From NCBI RefSeq assembly GCF_050908995.1, contig NC_135128.1, positions 10,569,114-10,633,113 of the forward strand: a DNA stretch of 64,000 bases, written 5' to 3'. The notes under the pieces were generated by a model. That model did not search any database, had not been told where the DNA came from, and saw only the letters and a list, made by a program, of their open reading frames with translations. This DNA is from Andrena cerasifolii (taxonomy: Eukaryota > Arthropoda > Insecta > Hymenoptera > Andrenidae). The translations under genes were made by a program, and so were the position numbers. Shown one piece after another: positions 1 through 11,105 of the stretch. How positions within the stretch are numbered: position 1 is the first letter of the stretch; every line of letters starts with the position of its first letter.

Positions 1-2395
1 CGAGTCCAATTGAATCGTGGCTGGCGATGACAGGACGGGTGCACGTGTTCCGTCCTGGAGGGCCGACGAGGACGCTTTTCAAGTTTCGACATAAATCCAG
101 GACGGCGTTATCGCGGTCGCGAATCGACGGGCGCGAGCTTGTCTAGCCCCGATCCTCCGTTATCGCCGCGTCGTATCTAGTTGCATCCGTCCGCGAGATC
201 GTTACCGCGCGGCGCGGTTTTTCCGCCACTAGCCGACGACTGTCGTCGATCCCCGTGCCCCGGTTGAAGTACCGGCGTGTTTACTTCCTACGTGCGCGTA
301 CCCGGCCGGCTTTTTTCCATCGCGGGCCACAACAGGATCGTGTACAGGCCGCTCGTGCGGAACGACGGGCGAGACACCGCCGGGGAACACAGGATTACGA
401 ACGTAGGAGTACCGAACAACGCTCACGGATCGCCGTTGCCGCTGCCACGGAATTAGAAACCCGCGGCGATCGCTCGGCACACCGTGCGGAATCGATCATG
501 TATTGATATCTCGTTATCCGTGCAGCCGCCGATCACTCGAGCGCTCTTTTTGCGCGGCCATGGGACCAGTGGATCTCACGGCGGCGACTGGGAGGATTCC
601 ACGCGATTCTCACAAGCCATTGTCTCCCTTCACGGTCCTCTTCAACCTCACTGTGCATTCGTGCGACTTGCCAGCATTATCCCGTGGCTTAAGGTGACAG
701 GGTTATTTTTCATTCGCGCTGCGTCATTGAATGGCACGTGCAGGATTATGTAACGAAGAGTGGAAATGGTAAACGACGTGCCGAAGAAATTAAAAATAAT
801 TTTTTTAGTGGAAAGGGATGCGAATTCCATGCGAATTCAATTTATTTTAACTACTGGCGCTATCGCGAGATAGAGCTACAATCGCAAGTGTCACCTTCGT
901 TGTAGTGAAAAACGATAAAAGTGGCAGTAATCTTCGCGGCCGCAATCTCTTTGTTTTGCTCTAAATCGGTAAAGATATCCGCTGAAAGTCCATAGCGATA
1001 AACGATCAAGTTGATACGAACGAGTCATAAATGATGTGACTGACAAAATGAATAAACACGCGTCTTTTGTTTCTGCTGAAAATTTCAACCACTGCCACTT
1101 AATCGTTTCCCATTTCAACTCCTCATAGTTTACTGAGAAGCCTGTATAGATTTTCTATGAATGCTGCGAATCGCGGAGAATATGATCCAATGGATATCCC
1201 TCAAAGATTGTAGACGCAACAGCGTCCGCCTTTTCCAGTGCTCGCTGTCCAGCGATTACCCTCTGACCCTTTAATTATTGCGTGGGAGGTATAGTATTAT
1301 CGGACGGATCGTTGATACGCTTGAACGAAGTTCACCGGTGCTTTCGACCCCGAAACGATCCGCGATCGATCTTTTCCCTCTCGATGGAGCGACGATTGTT
1401 TTCCTTTCGCAGAGAACTCCCGGAGATCGCCGGCCGTGGAATCGGGTTAAACAAACGTTGCCCGGGATGTAATGGCGACCTAATGACTTGATAAGCACTC
1501 TGCGCGAGCAGGCTGCAATAATCGAGTCGCGATAGAGCGTGGCGATCCCCCGGGAACGAAAGAGCGAGTTATCCGAAGCGAGAGAGGCAGCCGATGCTGT
1601 TACGAAGCTAGCTGGAAGAGGCACACCACGCCCTGCCTGGAAATGAGATTGCTCCTGCTACCAATTACCGATCTCGACAATTAGTTTCCTGGTGTCGATT
1701 GCGAGAGCTGCTGATAGCGATAGAGTCGTCGAAGGAAGGCGAGCTCCAGGATGCCTATCAGGTGCGGGCTTTGGAACTCCTTTATAACTCTTTAGCTATC
1801 CTCGAGGCCAACTGGAATTGGCAGTGGATTCGTGAAACTCAGTGGTTAGTGGAGAAAGAAAACGAACGGTACCAGACCTGCCAAAATCCCTGGCCAGGTA
1901 CTGAATCGACCAAGCACCACTTGCCCGAGCGTCGTCGACGCCTCTGTGTAATTATCTAATTCAATAAACACCGTAGCAGTGACAGCGTTACCTCCGCGCG
2001 GCTCGCGAAACCTGTCATTACACGGACGATTATGTCGTTAGAGCTTGAGGGACTTTAAACGTGCAATTAGCGAAAATCACCTCGGCGACATTGTACGGGG
2101 CTTTCGAGGTAGTGCCGCGAAGGTGGTAATAAAGGTGTCGTTGTTGAAACTTATTGCCAAAGGGGTTCGTAATTATCGCTAGACCATCTGCTCGAGGTAT
2201 TAATTACGAGTTAGTCTTCGGCCAATGAATTGTGAAAATATCCCGCATTTTGATTTATCTGTGAGTTTCGTCGATGGGTTTTTAGTAAGTAGGTACGTGA
2301 AAACTATCATGAGAATGGAGGAAGAACGACGAGAGGAAAATATATCGGGTTAAACACTCCACTTCCGAATTGCCGAGGCATCGAATGCCATCATT
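1..2395. other. Intergenic, no supported gene
   Basis: The first 500 bases are CpG-rich and the rest is more AT-rich. I found no exon with convincing splice sites, no tRNA and no clear repeat. An open frame at 1699-1959 (+), rich in E, L and W, was considered; it lacks flanking splice signals and a recognisable domain, so it is not called. The segment lies downstream of the minus-strand secreted-protein gene. Confidence 0.6.
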
Positions 2396-2401
2396 TTTAT
2401 T
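2396..2401 (-). terminator. Polyadenylation signal AATAAA of the small secreted-protein gene
   Basis: The plus strand reads TTTATT, which is AATAAA on the minus strand. It lies about 160 bases past the TAA stop at 2560-2562, a normal 3' UTR length for a compact insect gene. Cleavage would be expected 10-30 bases further left. Position and hexamer are seen directly; its use is inferred. Confidence 0.55.
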
Positions 2402-2559
2402 GAAAGCTCAAAGTACGGGTTCAATCGACAGCGGCCATAGCCTTCAGCAGCCAATGGCTCTAGGAATTAAGTTCAAGTTTTCCTAACGCAGTGTAGCTGG
2501 GTAAAAAACTACGATATTTAAATTTACATCAGGCAAATGGGATCTTGGATAGATGCGCC

Positions 2560-4079
2560 TTAGTTGTTAATGCATTTTTCCGCAGCGGGCGTCAAGCCGG
2601 CGATCGCAGAGTCGGCTGTCGAAGCGGGTTCTTTAAAGCAGGAGGATACCGCGTTGAGCACGTCGTTCACACCGGTTTGCGCATCAAGTATCAGCTTATC
2701 CTCCTCCGATTGGTAAGTTTTAATAGACTCGTTGATTTCACTCAGTTTCTCAGTGGCGCAGGTTTCTATTTGGGCGCTGCTCAACTTTTTGCATTCGGGG
2801 ATAATGCTGTTCAATTGCGGAATATATGCCTGTCCAGTCTGAAAGTATAAGTGAAGAAGAATTAATATATCGTAAGTCCGCTGGTTTGACTTTGCATAGC
2901 TTGGCATCGATGTACGTACTGCCATTGCTTTGTCAAGTGGAGCCAATGTTTGAGGAAGCTGGCTCCTCCCATTCGTGTCACATGCCTGGAATCCGGAGAA
3001 CACTGTTCCTAAGATTCTGTGCAGGGTGGCATAGGTAGTACTGTAGCAGTGCATGGCGTCTTTTCCTTCTGCCTTAGCTGCATCTATCTTGGCCTGATGA
3101 CGTTATAAAATCTTACGGATATGCATCGCGATATTTAGGTTAGTGCGATATGAACCTAGTAGCATTTCTGGTTGGCCCACAGTATCCCCAAGTAGAGAAT
3201 TAGTTGGCCATCAAAATGACAACAATAAATGCCGCTAGGGGACGTTCCGTCGAAAATAAGTACTTACGCGAATTTCATCGAGGGCCAACTTCAGGCTATT
3301 ACCTATTTTCAACTTGCTTTGGCTCCATAGGGTGTTCAAATTCTTATTTAAGCTTTCGATCAGTTTGCCTTTGGTTTGCCCAAGGTGTGCCATGGTTGAC
3401 GCGACGTTTCCCTTACTAGTCTCCACTTCGTCTTTAAGTTTATCCAATGTGGTGTCGGCTGACGCCTGAAAGGGAAACGTGGCGATTAGAGAAAATATGT
3501 TTGATGGTGTTTGTGGTTGTTGAAATTGGTTTGGTTATGATGTCTTCTTAAATTGTGGGTTTTGTAACAACTGTTCCATAATTCCTAACGTTTTTAATTC
3601 ACCAGTGGAATCTTTATCACTAGATTAAGCTAGGAGATGATTAAAAAACTCATTGGCTATGTGGTCTGTCTTGTCTCGAGAACGTTTATTTCTACACGTC
3701 GTTTATTGATATTATCAGCTCGATTGAACAAATTAGCGAGGCTTTAATATTCGAGGGGCTAATTGCTTCGGGAGATAATAAGTATTTATATGAGATTAAT
3801 CAAATTCCTGAATGCTGATGATGTTCAGCTTGTTAGGAAGTCAATGAAATTTCCATAAAACAAAAGCATTGAGCATTCTTCTTGGTAAGCTCTTAATCGT
3901 ACGAACGAAAAGCAGTAGTTCACCCGGTTCAAATTCGAATTACATATTTTTAAGGCGACATTAAACAGCCACTCGAGTTAATAAGGTGTACATAGCTGGT
4001 GTACATATATTTAATTCAGTGTATTTACCTGTATGGCGCAAATGGCCGCGAGGAAACAAAGGGCGATGAATGACTTCAT
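2560..4079 (-). CDS. Small secreted protein, four exons; TsetseEP/DUF725-like candidate
   Basis: The exons on the minus strand are 4079-4029, 3465-3268, 3093-2920 and 2838-2560, joined by GT-AG introns of 563, 174 and 81 bases, all in phase 0. The product has 233 residues. Exon 1 encodes MKSFIALCFLAAICAIQ, a textbook signal peptide likely cleaved near AIQA-SADT, so the protein should be exported. The mature part is helical and rich in K, S, A and Q. It has no membrane segment. Six cysteines occur in the contexts MHC, FQAC, PEC, ETC, SSC and EKC. The late region, with PEC, about ten residues, ETC, an IxxY-type helix, SSCF and a C-terminal EKCINN, resembles the secreted insect TsetseEP/DUF725 proteins. 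That match is from memory of the pattern and is not a search result, so function is unassigned. The start is fixed by the signal peptide and by a TATA box about 56 bases upstream. The last intron is stop-free and a multiple of three, so a 260-residue form is possible. Confidence 0.8.
2839..2919 (-). other. 81-base stop-free last intron, possibly retained
   Basis: The donor is GCA|GTACGT and the acceptor is a long pyrimidine tract ending CTTTCAG|ACT. The interval is exactly 27 codons and keeps the reading frame open. I favour splicing because the acceptor is strong and the donor acceptable. Retention would add 27 residues to the middle of the protein. Confidence 0.6.
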
Positions 4080-4134
4080 GTTACTCCAGGAATAGTGGCT
4101 TGGGGAAGTGATAATGGCGAACACGGTCCCCCGG

Positions 4135-4142
4135 CTTTTATA
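4135..4142 (-). promoter_or_regulatory. TATA box of the small secreted-protein gene
   Basis: The minus strand reads GTATAAAAGCC. The core TATAAAAG begins 63 bases before the ATG, which would put transcription start near 4110 and give a short 5' UTR of about 30-35 bases. A strong TATA box and short leader fit a highly or tissue-specifically expressed secreted protein; the expression statement is inference. Confidence 0.65.
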
Positions 4143-7100
4143 CGAAAAGGCAACGTGCTATCGTGGATCGAATTGGATCATCGTGGCGAAGGGATACCTA
4201 CTTGTAATAATCGCCACATGATCGTGATTTAACCGCGCACATGTTGTATTGGGTAATTCCCCTGAAGCTTTACAAATTGGGAATTCACGCGCGACCAGTG
4301 ACGGAATAATTGTATCCCAGACATAACTGTGCAACGGGTGTCGCGTTTTATTTCCGTAACGGGTCTCCCCTGGCTTCCAGGTGACACCCAGAATTCGATG
4401 TGATCGAATTTCAGGATACGTAGGTACTTTAGTGTGTTGCACTGATGCGAATCCATCCGGTTTTCAAGTCGTTCCCCGACGTGCAACGTTATCTGTGCAT
4501 GTTGGAATTAAGTTACGAAAATGGTAGCTGAAAATTGGGGGGGACTGGAGAGTTTTGAAATTACGGAATTGGGAGGCAGGAAATTTTAGAAATTGGGAGA
4601 TTGGGAGACTGGAGAATTTATAAATATAGGAAATTGGGAAGGTAGAATGAATATTCAATTTGACAATGCTATTCAATTACAGGTGGCTTTACGTCTAATT
4701 ATAGTAAAACATTAAATTCTTTGACTCGTAAACATTTTAGGCATGAGATTAATCAAACACTTGTGCAAAACGAATCTACACGCGCAATTACGTTGAAGTA
4801 AATCGGTGAAAATAGATGCCCTCGTAATTGTTAATTTTGACGATTATAATACAAATTAAGGCTAATTTGTCATAATTAACTGAAACTGTTTCAATATAAA
4901 AAAAATGTTTCTCGTAACAAGTGGAAAGTTAAAGAGTATCAAAACCTCTCAAGTACCTAATCAAATTATAGATATCAATAATTCAAAGTGCAGAAGTAAC
5001 ATATCTAAAATCAATTTCTGGCACACTGTTGACACCAACTAAAGTGGACGTTTCGATTAGATATAAAAGTGCAAATTCAAATAAAATCTTGTGATCTATG
5101 AGCTTGTTATGAAATCTTACAATTACTGTCACGCGTTGAAAATAACTTAAACAACTACTGACATCAAATCTATTTTTACGATGCTAGCAGATAAACATCC
5201 TTGTTTTTTTCCGAAAGTGAGGCACATTCCATAAACTACGGGTCTGTTAATCACCGAAAAATCTTTTTGTCCCTGCCGAATATTTATTAATGTCTTAACA
5301 TACAGGGTGACGCATCTCCTTTGAATTTTGATTCACTTGTAGAATTGTTTTCATCACTCCATTCACATAGCTAATAATACATTGTGGAGAGTTAAGAAAT
5401 CGTCTGCTTTACTCGTTAATCCTTTTCTAAAAATACCTTTCCCCGTACATTCAATTAAATTATTCATAACTGCTATTAAATTCGCGATACTTGTCGTATC
5501 AAATGATTAAATCGATATCGTACAGTTATCAATGAATCACGCGGTACACACTTATCCCGCGCGTATATCTGACTGATTAAAGGCTATTAATATTTATTGT
5601 GTTTATTGGATCGCAGTTTTATCGAAACTCTTTCTGATTTTCGGTATCACATCGGGAATAATTATCTTTTACAGTTATATTTTTTAAAAGCTTACGTTAC
5701 TACTTTAGATTACAATCATTCAATGCCGATACGGAAGGACTTACTTACGTTGTTTTGATCTTCAAACGACACAGTTTCTAAAGAATTTAGACTTTTCAGG
5801 ATATAAACACCTTTGTTAACTACTTCGCTTTAATGACCGCTTTGGAAACCTATACCTGCTTTCAGGGGAGTTTTATTTTTATATCTTTTCCGTAAAATGT
5901 TTTTATTTCCTCAACTTCAAATCACATTGTATATTAGGAATGAACAGATTGTATAGTTTGCAGTTAAATATTAGGGTGGCACAAAACAATAAAAAAATGT
6001 GTGACTGTTTGCTAACAGTGAAAAAAAAAATTGCCTTCAGTGATTCAGATTTAGCCCGCCAAAGCTAGATTCTATCCAATAAAAATTGAGGTGCCGTAAG
6101 GACCTTGAGTACATGTCCTAGATTTCCGTGAAACAGTAGAAACTGAGGTGCAATGTGGTTTTCGGTTATCGTAATTAGAGGCTCCAACGTTTCGCGAAGC
6201 AATGAAACGTAGAAAGGAGGAAATCGTAAAACACAGTGGTCTATGAGTTCTGTGGCAGGAAGATTGAGTTATAACAGTGATGGCAAAATCACAGGGCGAG
6301 CAGACGCCGGCGTGAACCGCTGCCAGGTGCCAAGAATGCAACTGCACTTTCGTGAGCCATTAGAAAACGAGGTCCATCACGCTCGAGGCATCAAATTCCC
6401 TTCCCAGACTGTCTGTTTCAGTCTCGTTTTCAACACTGTTAACCTGCCGATACTCTCGCCAATTCAGTGACGTGTGGTATTATCTTTTTAACCACCCTGT
6501 CTTCAGCATCCCTTCAATTCTTCCTTTTCGTACCTACTAAATTTCCTTCCAACCGGAAAGAAATACCTACTTCAACTCTGAAACGTTCAACCGTGACCGC
6601 AATCCCTTGCTATTCGAAAGCTCCTGGTCCTCTCATCAGCAAACCATAACACCCTCGCCAACGTTAACCCCCGTCGCAGCGCGCGGGCAATCTCCTCTCT
6701 CTGACTTCTCTTTCGACACCTGCGCCGCGTCGTCCATCATCCTAGCGAACTGTTAAAGGTTCAAAGGCTCGGTATCGCGCGGCGCGGTAAAAGCGGAATC
6801 CACGGAGATGATTTATCTGCGGCGAGTGAAATCGCTCCGGCGGGGTTTCGTCACTTTCGCGGCGCAAAGTGAAACGGTTGCCCGCGCGCCTCCCGAGCAA
6901 AACAAATCGAAAGCCACGAGCGGCAAATAATAATTAATACTTTCGTCGTCGATGGTTATCGAGCGCGTTGCTGGGCAGGCAGCCGCTGATCGACAGCCGA
7001 ACGGCACCGCGCCAGCCTGTGGATCCTCGGCGCGGAGTATAGATCCTCCTCGCGGCGCGATCCTGGATGATTTATCGCGCCACCGCCTGCCATCTATCAT

Positions 7101-10100
7101 GGCCGATAGCGACGATAACCGGAGCCTAGCCGGCTCGTGTAAAGCTAGAACTTTTGCCATCGGCGCCGGCTCGCGAGGACCCTGCGCTATCTTATCAGCG
7201 GTGAATGCAAATTTGAAATTCGAGCGGAGAGCTCGCGCTTCGAGGTCCGATAATGCTCGGAGTCTTTTATTCCAGCCTAGATTGCATGCCTACGTTTCAT
7301 GAATGGCTGTCGTCTACTGCTTTCAGCCTTCAAGCTATGAATGGGCTAATTGCTATGGTTTCTGAGGTTGATTGATGCTCGAGTGAGTCGCGGTGATGGG
7401 TGTAGTTACCTTACAAGGTATGCGCTAAAGTGGTTAACGTGGACTCTTAATTGCTGCGCAGAGCCGGCGAAGATTTACGGAAGGAAAAGGAGAGGACGAA
7501 GGTTTTCAAGGAAAGCAGAGATTGCCGCCAATGTATCCTACCACCGCGGTGCTGGTGTGCTCCCATTACCACTCGGTAATCGCGAGCCCATAACGCGCCC
7601 AAGGTTAAGGACTCTAGGGCATTACGGGATTGCAGAGATACACGGTTGCGATATGTAACTTATTACTTCCTACATGACGTGTCTCTTCCTTGTTCCCCCC
7701 ATGAACATGATTTACGCGTTGAAATCCGCCCGGAGAAAAGGACCAGGCTAGCCGCGGATCAAAGAGCGCTGGAATCCAAAAACACCATTCGCCAAGCCAC
7801 CTCGCAAATCTCCGCGATTTCGTTCCCGACGCAAATCTCGCTGGCAGAGCGGCGAAATTAAGTCAACGTTAGCGGTAAACGGCTGGGCAGGCCCAAGGAG
7901 CAGCCCACGCTTTCTCCGGCGCGGTGCTCATTGAGAAATGATGCCCACGAGAGGGAGCGTAGAGACAAAGAGAGAACCAGCGGCGAAGCGACGGCGGTAT
8001 TGTTTTAAAAGGCGTCTCCCGACGTCTGGGCGGTCAACTTTTGCGTCGGCATATATCATCGTTCGCGAGTTACCTTTCCAAAGCGCCACAGCTCCGCGGT
8101 GACCCAGGTGTCTCCGTGCCGGTGCACACAACCGCTGTCCGACAGAGGCCGCTCTGCGTGAAACGTGCGTGTGCAACGTTCACTCCCACCTAGGGCCGAG
8201 CGTGTAGAACGTGGCGCCAGAGAATTGAACTTTTCCACGGGATGCCTATCGATCCGATCGATGACTTTCTCGATCACACCTGCGACCCGTGCCGCGGCTT
8301 GGGAATGCGCCGCAAATAAATCCACGCTGGATAACGCGCGTTTCGACCTGCGAGCAATCCCGATGATTGGATAAATAATTAATAGGCAGATTCTAGGCGC
8401 GTTAGCCGATCATCGTTCCAGGTTTCCGATGAATTTATACGGCGAGACTTCGTTCGTTCGTTTAATAAAGATCGCTCCTATCGAGTGACACCTACGCGCC
8501 GGCTTTGACGATGGCGCGATCCCTCCTTCGCCATACCCCTTTTATTTATTTTAATTACCGCCGCGCCGCTGGAGTAATTGACAGCGCGCAATTGACTTCT
8601 ATCGCGGAGTTTACGAGCCAGAACGAGATACCAGGCGTCGCGAGTGAACGGTGTACGAGGCGCTTTTTCTTCGCGGCTGCGTTTCGCCGGTAATTTATTC
8701 GCCGGCTGGAAAAGGTGAAGCTTTCAAAAGCGGGAGCATAGTGCAACAGAGTGAAATATCAGGAGTGTCCCAGGAATCTTCGCCCCGTCGCCAGGCATGA
8801 CGATCCAGCAAGCTGGACGCTCGGTTAGCGAAGAAAGCAATCACGATTTTTACCGCAGCGTTGCAAAAGGATTGTAATCCTGTCCGCGGCAGGTTAGAAT
8901 CGATTGCGAAACCATGCCGGTGAGTATCGTTTCCGCTTGTTGCGATAACGGCGGCAACGTTTATGGAAAATTGTGGGAGCTGAGTGATTGCGGTTGCTCC
9001 GCGAAAGAATCCGAAGATTAAGTTTCGTGGAATTTCGATTCGAAGATTTATATCGGCAACGGGTAAGATCTATCGTTTCTACTGTCGAGCGGCGCTTGAT
9101 TTATCATTCGCCACGTTGAGTCACATTTTTGTTACTTGATCGGCTGACCAATTAGTTGCTTTTATTGAGATCGTTCATTAAAGTCTCCTTTAACGTAGCA
9201 GGTGCGAGGAGTTTCAGTTCGATTCGAGCAGTTTTTTTCCTAACTTAAGTACGTGGAAGCCAGTGGTTTCTGCAGCAGCCCCCACGTTCGCGGTGTTCAT
9301 TCAGTGAAATTTCATTCTTGCTCACCTACCATCGATGGAGGAGGTTCGGGGGAGAGAGGAAACGATTTATCAGGAACGATCGATCTACGAGCATCCGAGG
9401 TATCGACTAGCAACACACGGTGCAAAAGATCACGGGTGTTGCACCATGCACGCAGCAAGGTCCACCATAACTTAATCCACGTAAGTCGCCTACACACCGA
9501 TGTTGGCGATGCCTAACCCGTGGATCGTTTATTTCGCGTATCCACGAGCACGACGGTGTAACGTGTATTACGAGGCTGTCTCGTTTATTCAGACTCGCTT
9601 TCTGCCTCGATTTATCGGACCGTGACAGATAAGATGGCTCTGGAAACGCATCAGGCCTGCGACTTACCTTGCTCTGTCTAATCGATCAGTTTCTACGGAC
9701 GAAATGCTCGATATGGATCTCTTTGATCGCAGTGGAAGACTCGTTGGTTTCTTAAATTTCTTTGAATTGTACAATTTGTACTTTCGTCGAGAGAATTTGT
9801 AATATGCCTACGCATGTGCACTTATTGTTAGATATTTGGGTAACGAAGTACAAGTATTCTTTGTAAAGGTAGTATTTTATTGACTGTCCTCGGATAATAT
9901 CTTTCTATGCTAGTGATTTATGCTTGCCCTTTTCTTATGAAATTTCGTGCATCTTTGATAGATCCCCCCTCCTGTGCGAATGTGGGTGATTTCCTCTTAC
10001 GAAATGAACTACCCACGTACAATTATTCGAGGCATGCATTTAGCAGAGTGACATTTAATGCAGCCCCCGATCGGGTCAGCTGGCGGGGAATTGCATAATG

Positions 10101-10560
10101 CACAGATGACATCGCGGTGCCCTCGCGGCTTGCCACCGCAACATCACCACTTCGAAACTTCGCATCTGCGAGACATGTTCACTTCGTTATATTATTTAAG
10201 CATGGGCTCTGCGCACACTTTCCCACTACACTTCCATTTCACCGCATTACTCCCTATGGTACAAACACTTAAACCTAACCACCCTGTTTGCACTATTGTT
10301 CCACTATTTGTAATATTTGTGTCACGGTCCCACGAAGCTCGTACAGAGTATGCCTAGATTATTCTTGCAGCTTTTCTACATACTAGTGCAAACTTCCTGT
10401 GAAAAGACAACAAAGTTGCAAGTAGTTTTCGGCTTCCCGTGAATGTACACCATTTTTGTGTATTTTATGTACCACTCCCATTATCACACAACACACAACA
10501 CACACGACACGTGGCATTCAGGAACCCCCACAAATTTGCAACAGAATTTATTGTCAATAA
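4143..10560. other. Intergenic, no supported gene
   Basis: It is AT-rich to about 6.6 kb, then CpG-rich to about 9.6 kb. A purine-rich low-complexity run with repeated GGAAATTGGGA-like words lies at about 4535-4650. I saw no credible exon chain, tRNA or matched terminal repeats. The strand upstream of the secreted-protein gene may contain its enhancers, but nothing can be assigned by eye. Confidence 0.55.
4535..4650. repeat. Purine-rich low-complexity stretch
   Basis: Short variants of GAAATTGGGAG and GGAGAATTT recur over about 115 bases without a strict period. It has no coding potential on either strand. Confidence 0.5.
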
Positions 10561-10572
10561 AGTTGCAAAGCG

Positions 10573-11102
10573 AAATTTAGCCTCTCTTACAGCTGCAAGA
10601 GGTGGTAAATTCGAAAAATTTACTTCTCTTGCAGGTGCAGCATCTCAGAAACGGGGTTTTCCTAACTCCATCGCATGATTCCTGCACCTGCAAGAGAGGC
10701 AGAACTTCGCGCTGCACCTGCAAAATCTGAAAATTTCGCCTCGCAACTTCTCTTGCAGGTGCAGCGCGAAAATCTGCCTCTCTTGCAGGTGCAGGAATCG
10801 TGAAATGAATTTCAGAACAAGGGGTATTTGAGGTGCTGCACCTGCAAGAGAAGAAGATTTTCGCGCTGCACCTGCAAAATCTGAAAATTCCGCCTCGCAA
10901 CTTCTCTTGCAGGTGCAGCGCGAAGTTCTGCCTCTCTTGCAGGTGCAGGAATCGTGTAATGAATTTCAGAACAAGGGGTTTTCGAGGTGCTGCACCTGCA
11001 AGAGAAGCAGATTTTCGCGCTGCACCTGCAAGAGAAGTTGCGAGCCGAAATTTTGCGATTTTGCAGGTGCAGCGCGAAATTCTGCCTCTCTTGCAGGTGC
11101 AA
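10573..11102. repeat. 154-bp tandem array of paired inverted GCAGGTGC arms
   Basis: Thirteen exact GCAGGTGC/GCACCTGC octamers occur in about 470 bases, usually inside a longer arm such as TCTCTTGCAGGTGCAG. Matching arms begin at 10683, 10837 and 10991, giving a 154-bp period. Each unit carries two arms in reverse orientation followed by two in forward orientation, so every monomer can form nested hairpins. The left flank (about 10573-10680) looks like a partial copy in the opposite orientation. Connecting segments such as ATTTCAGAACAAGGGG are also repeated. Open frames on both strands are a by-product of the period and are not genes. Every arm contains the E-box CAGGTG. Confidence 0.9.
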
Positions 11103-11105
11103 GCT

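Noticed and set aside
1699..1959. Open frame of 86 residues with a plausible helical composition
   Set aside because: It has no upstream acceptor or downstream donor that extends it, no signal peptide and no recognised family.
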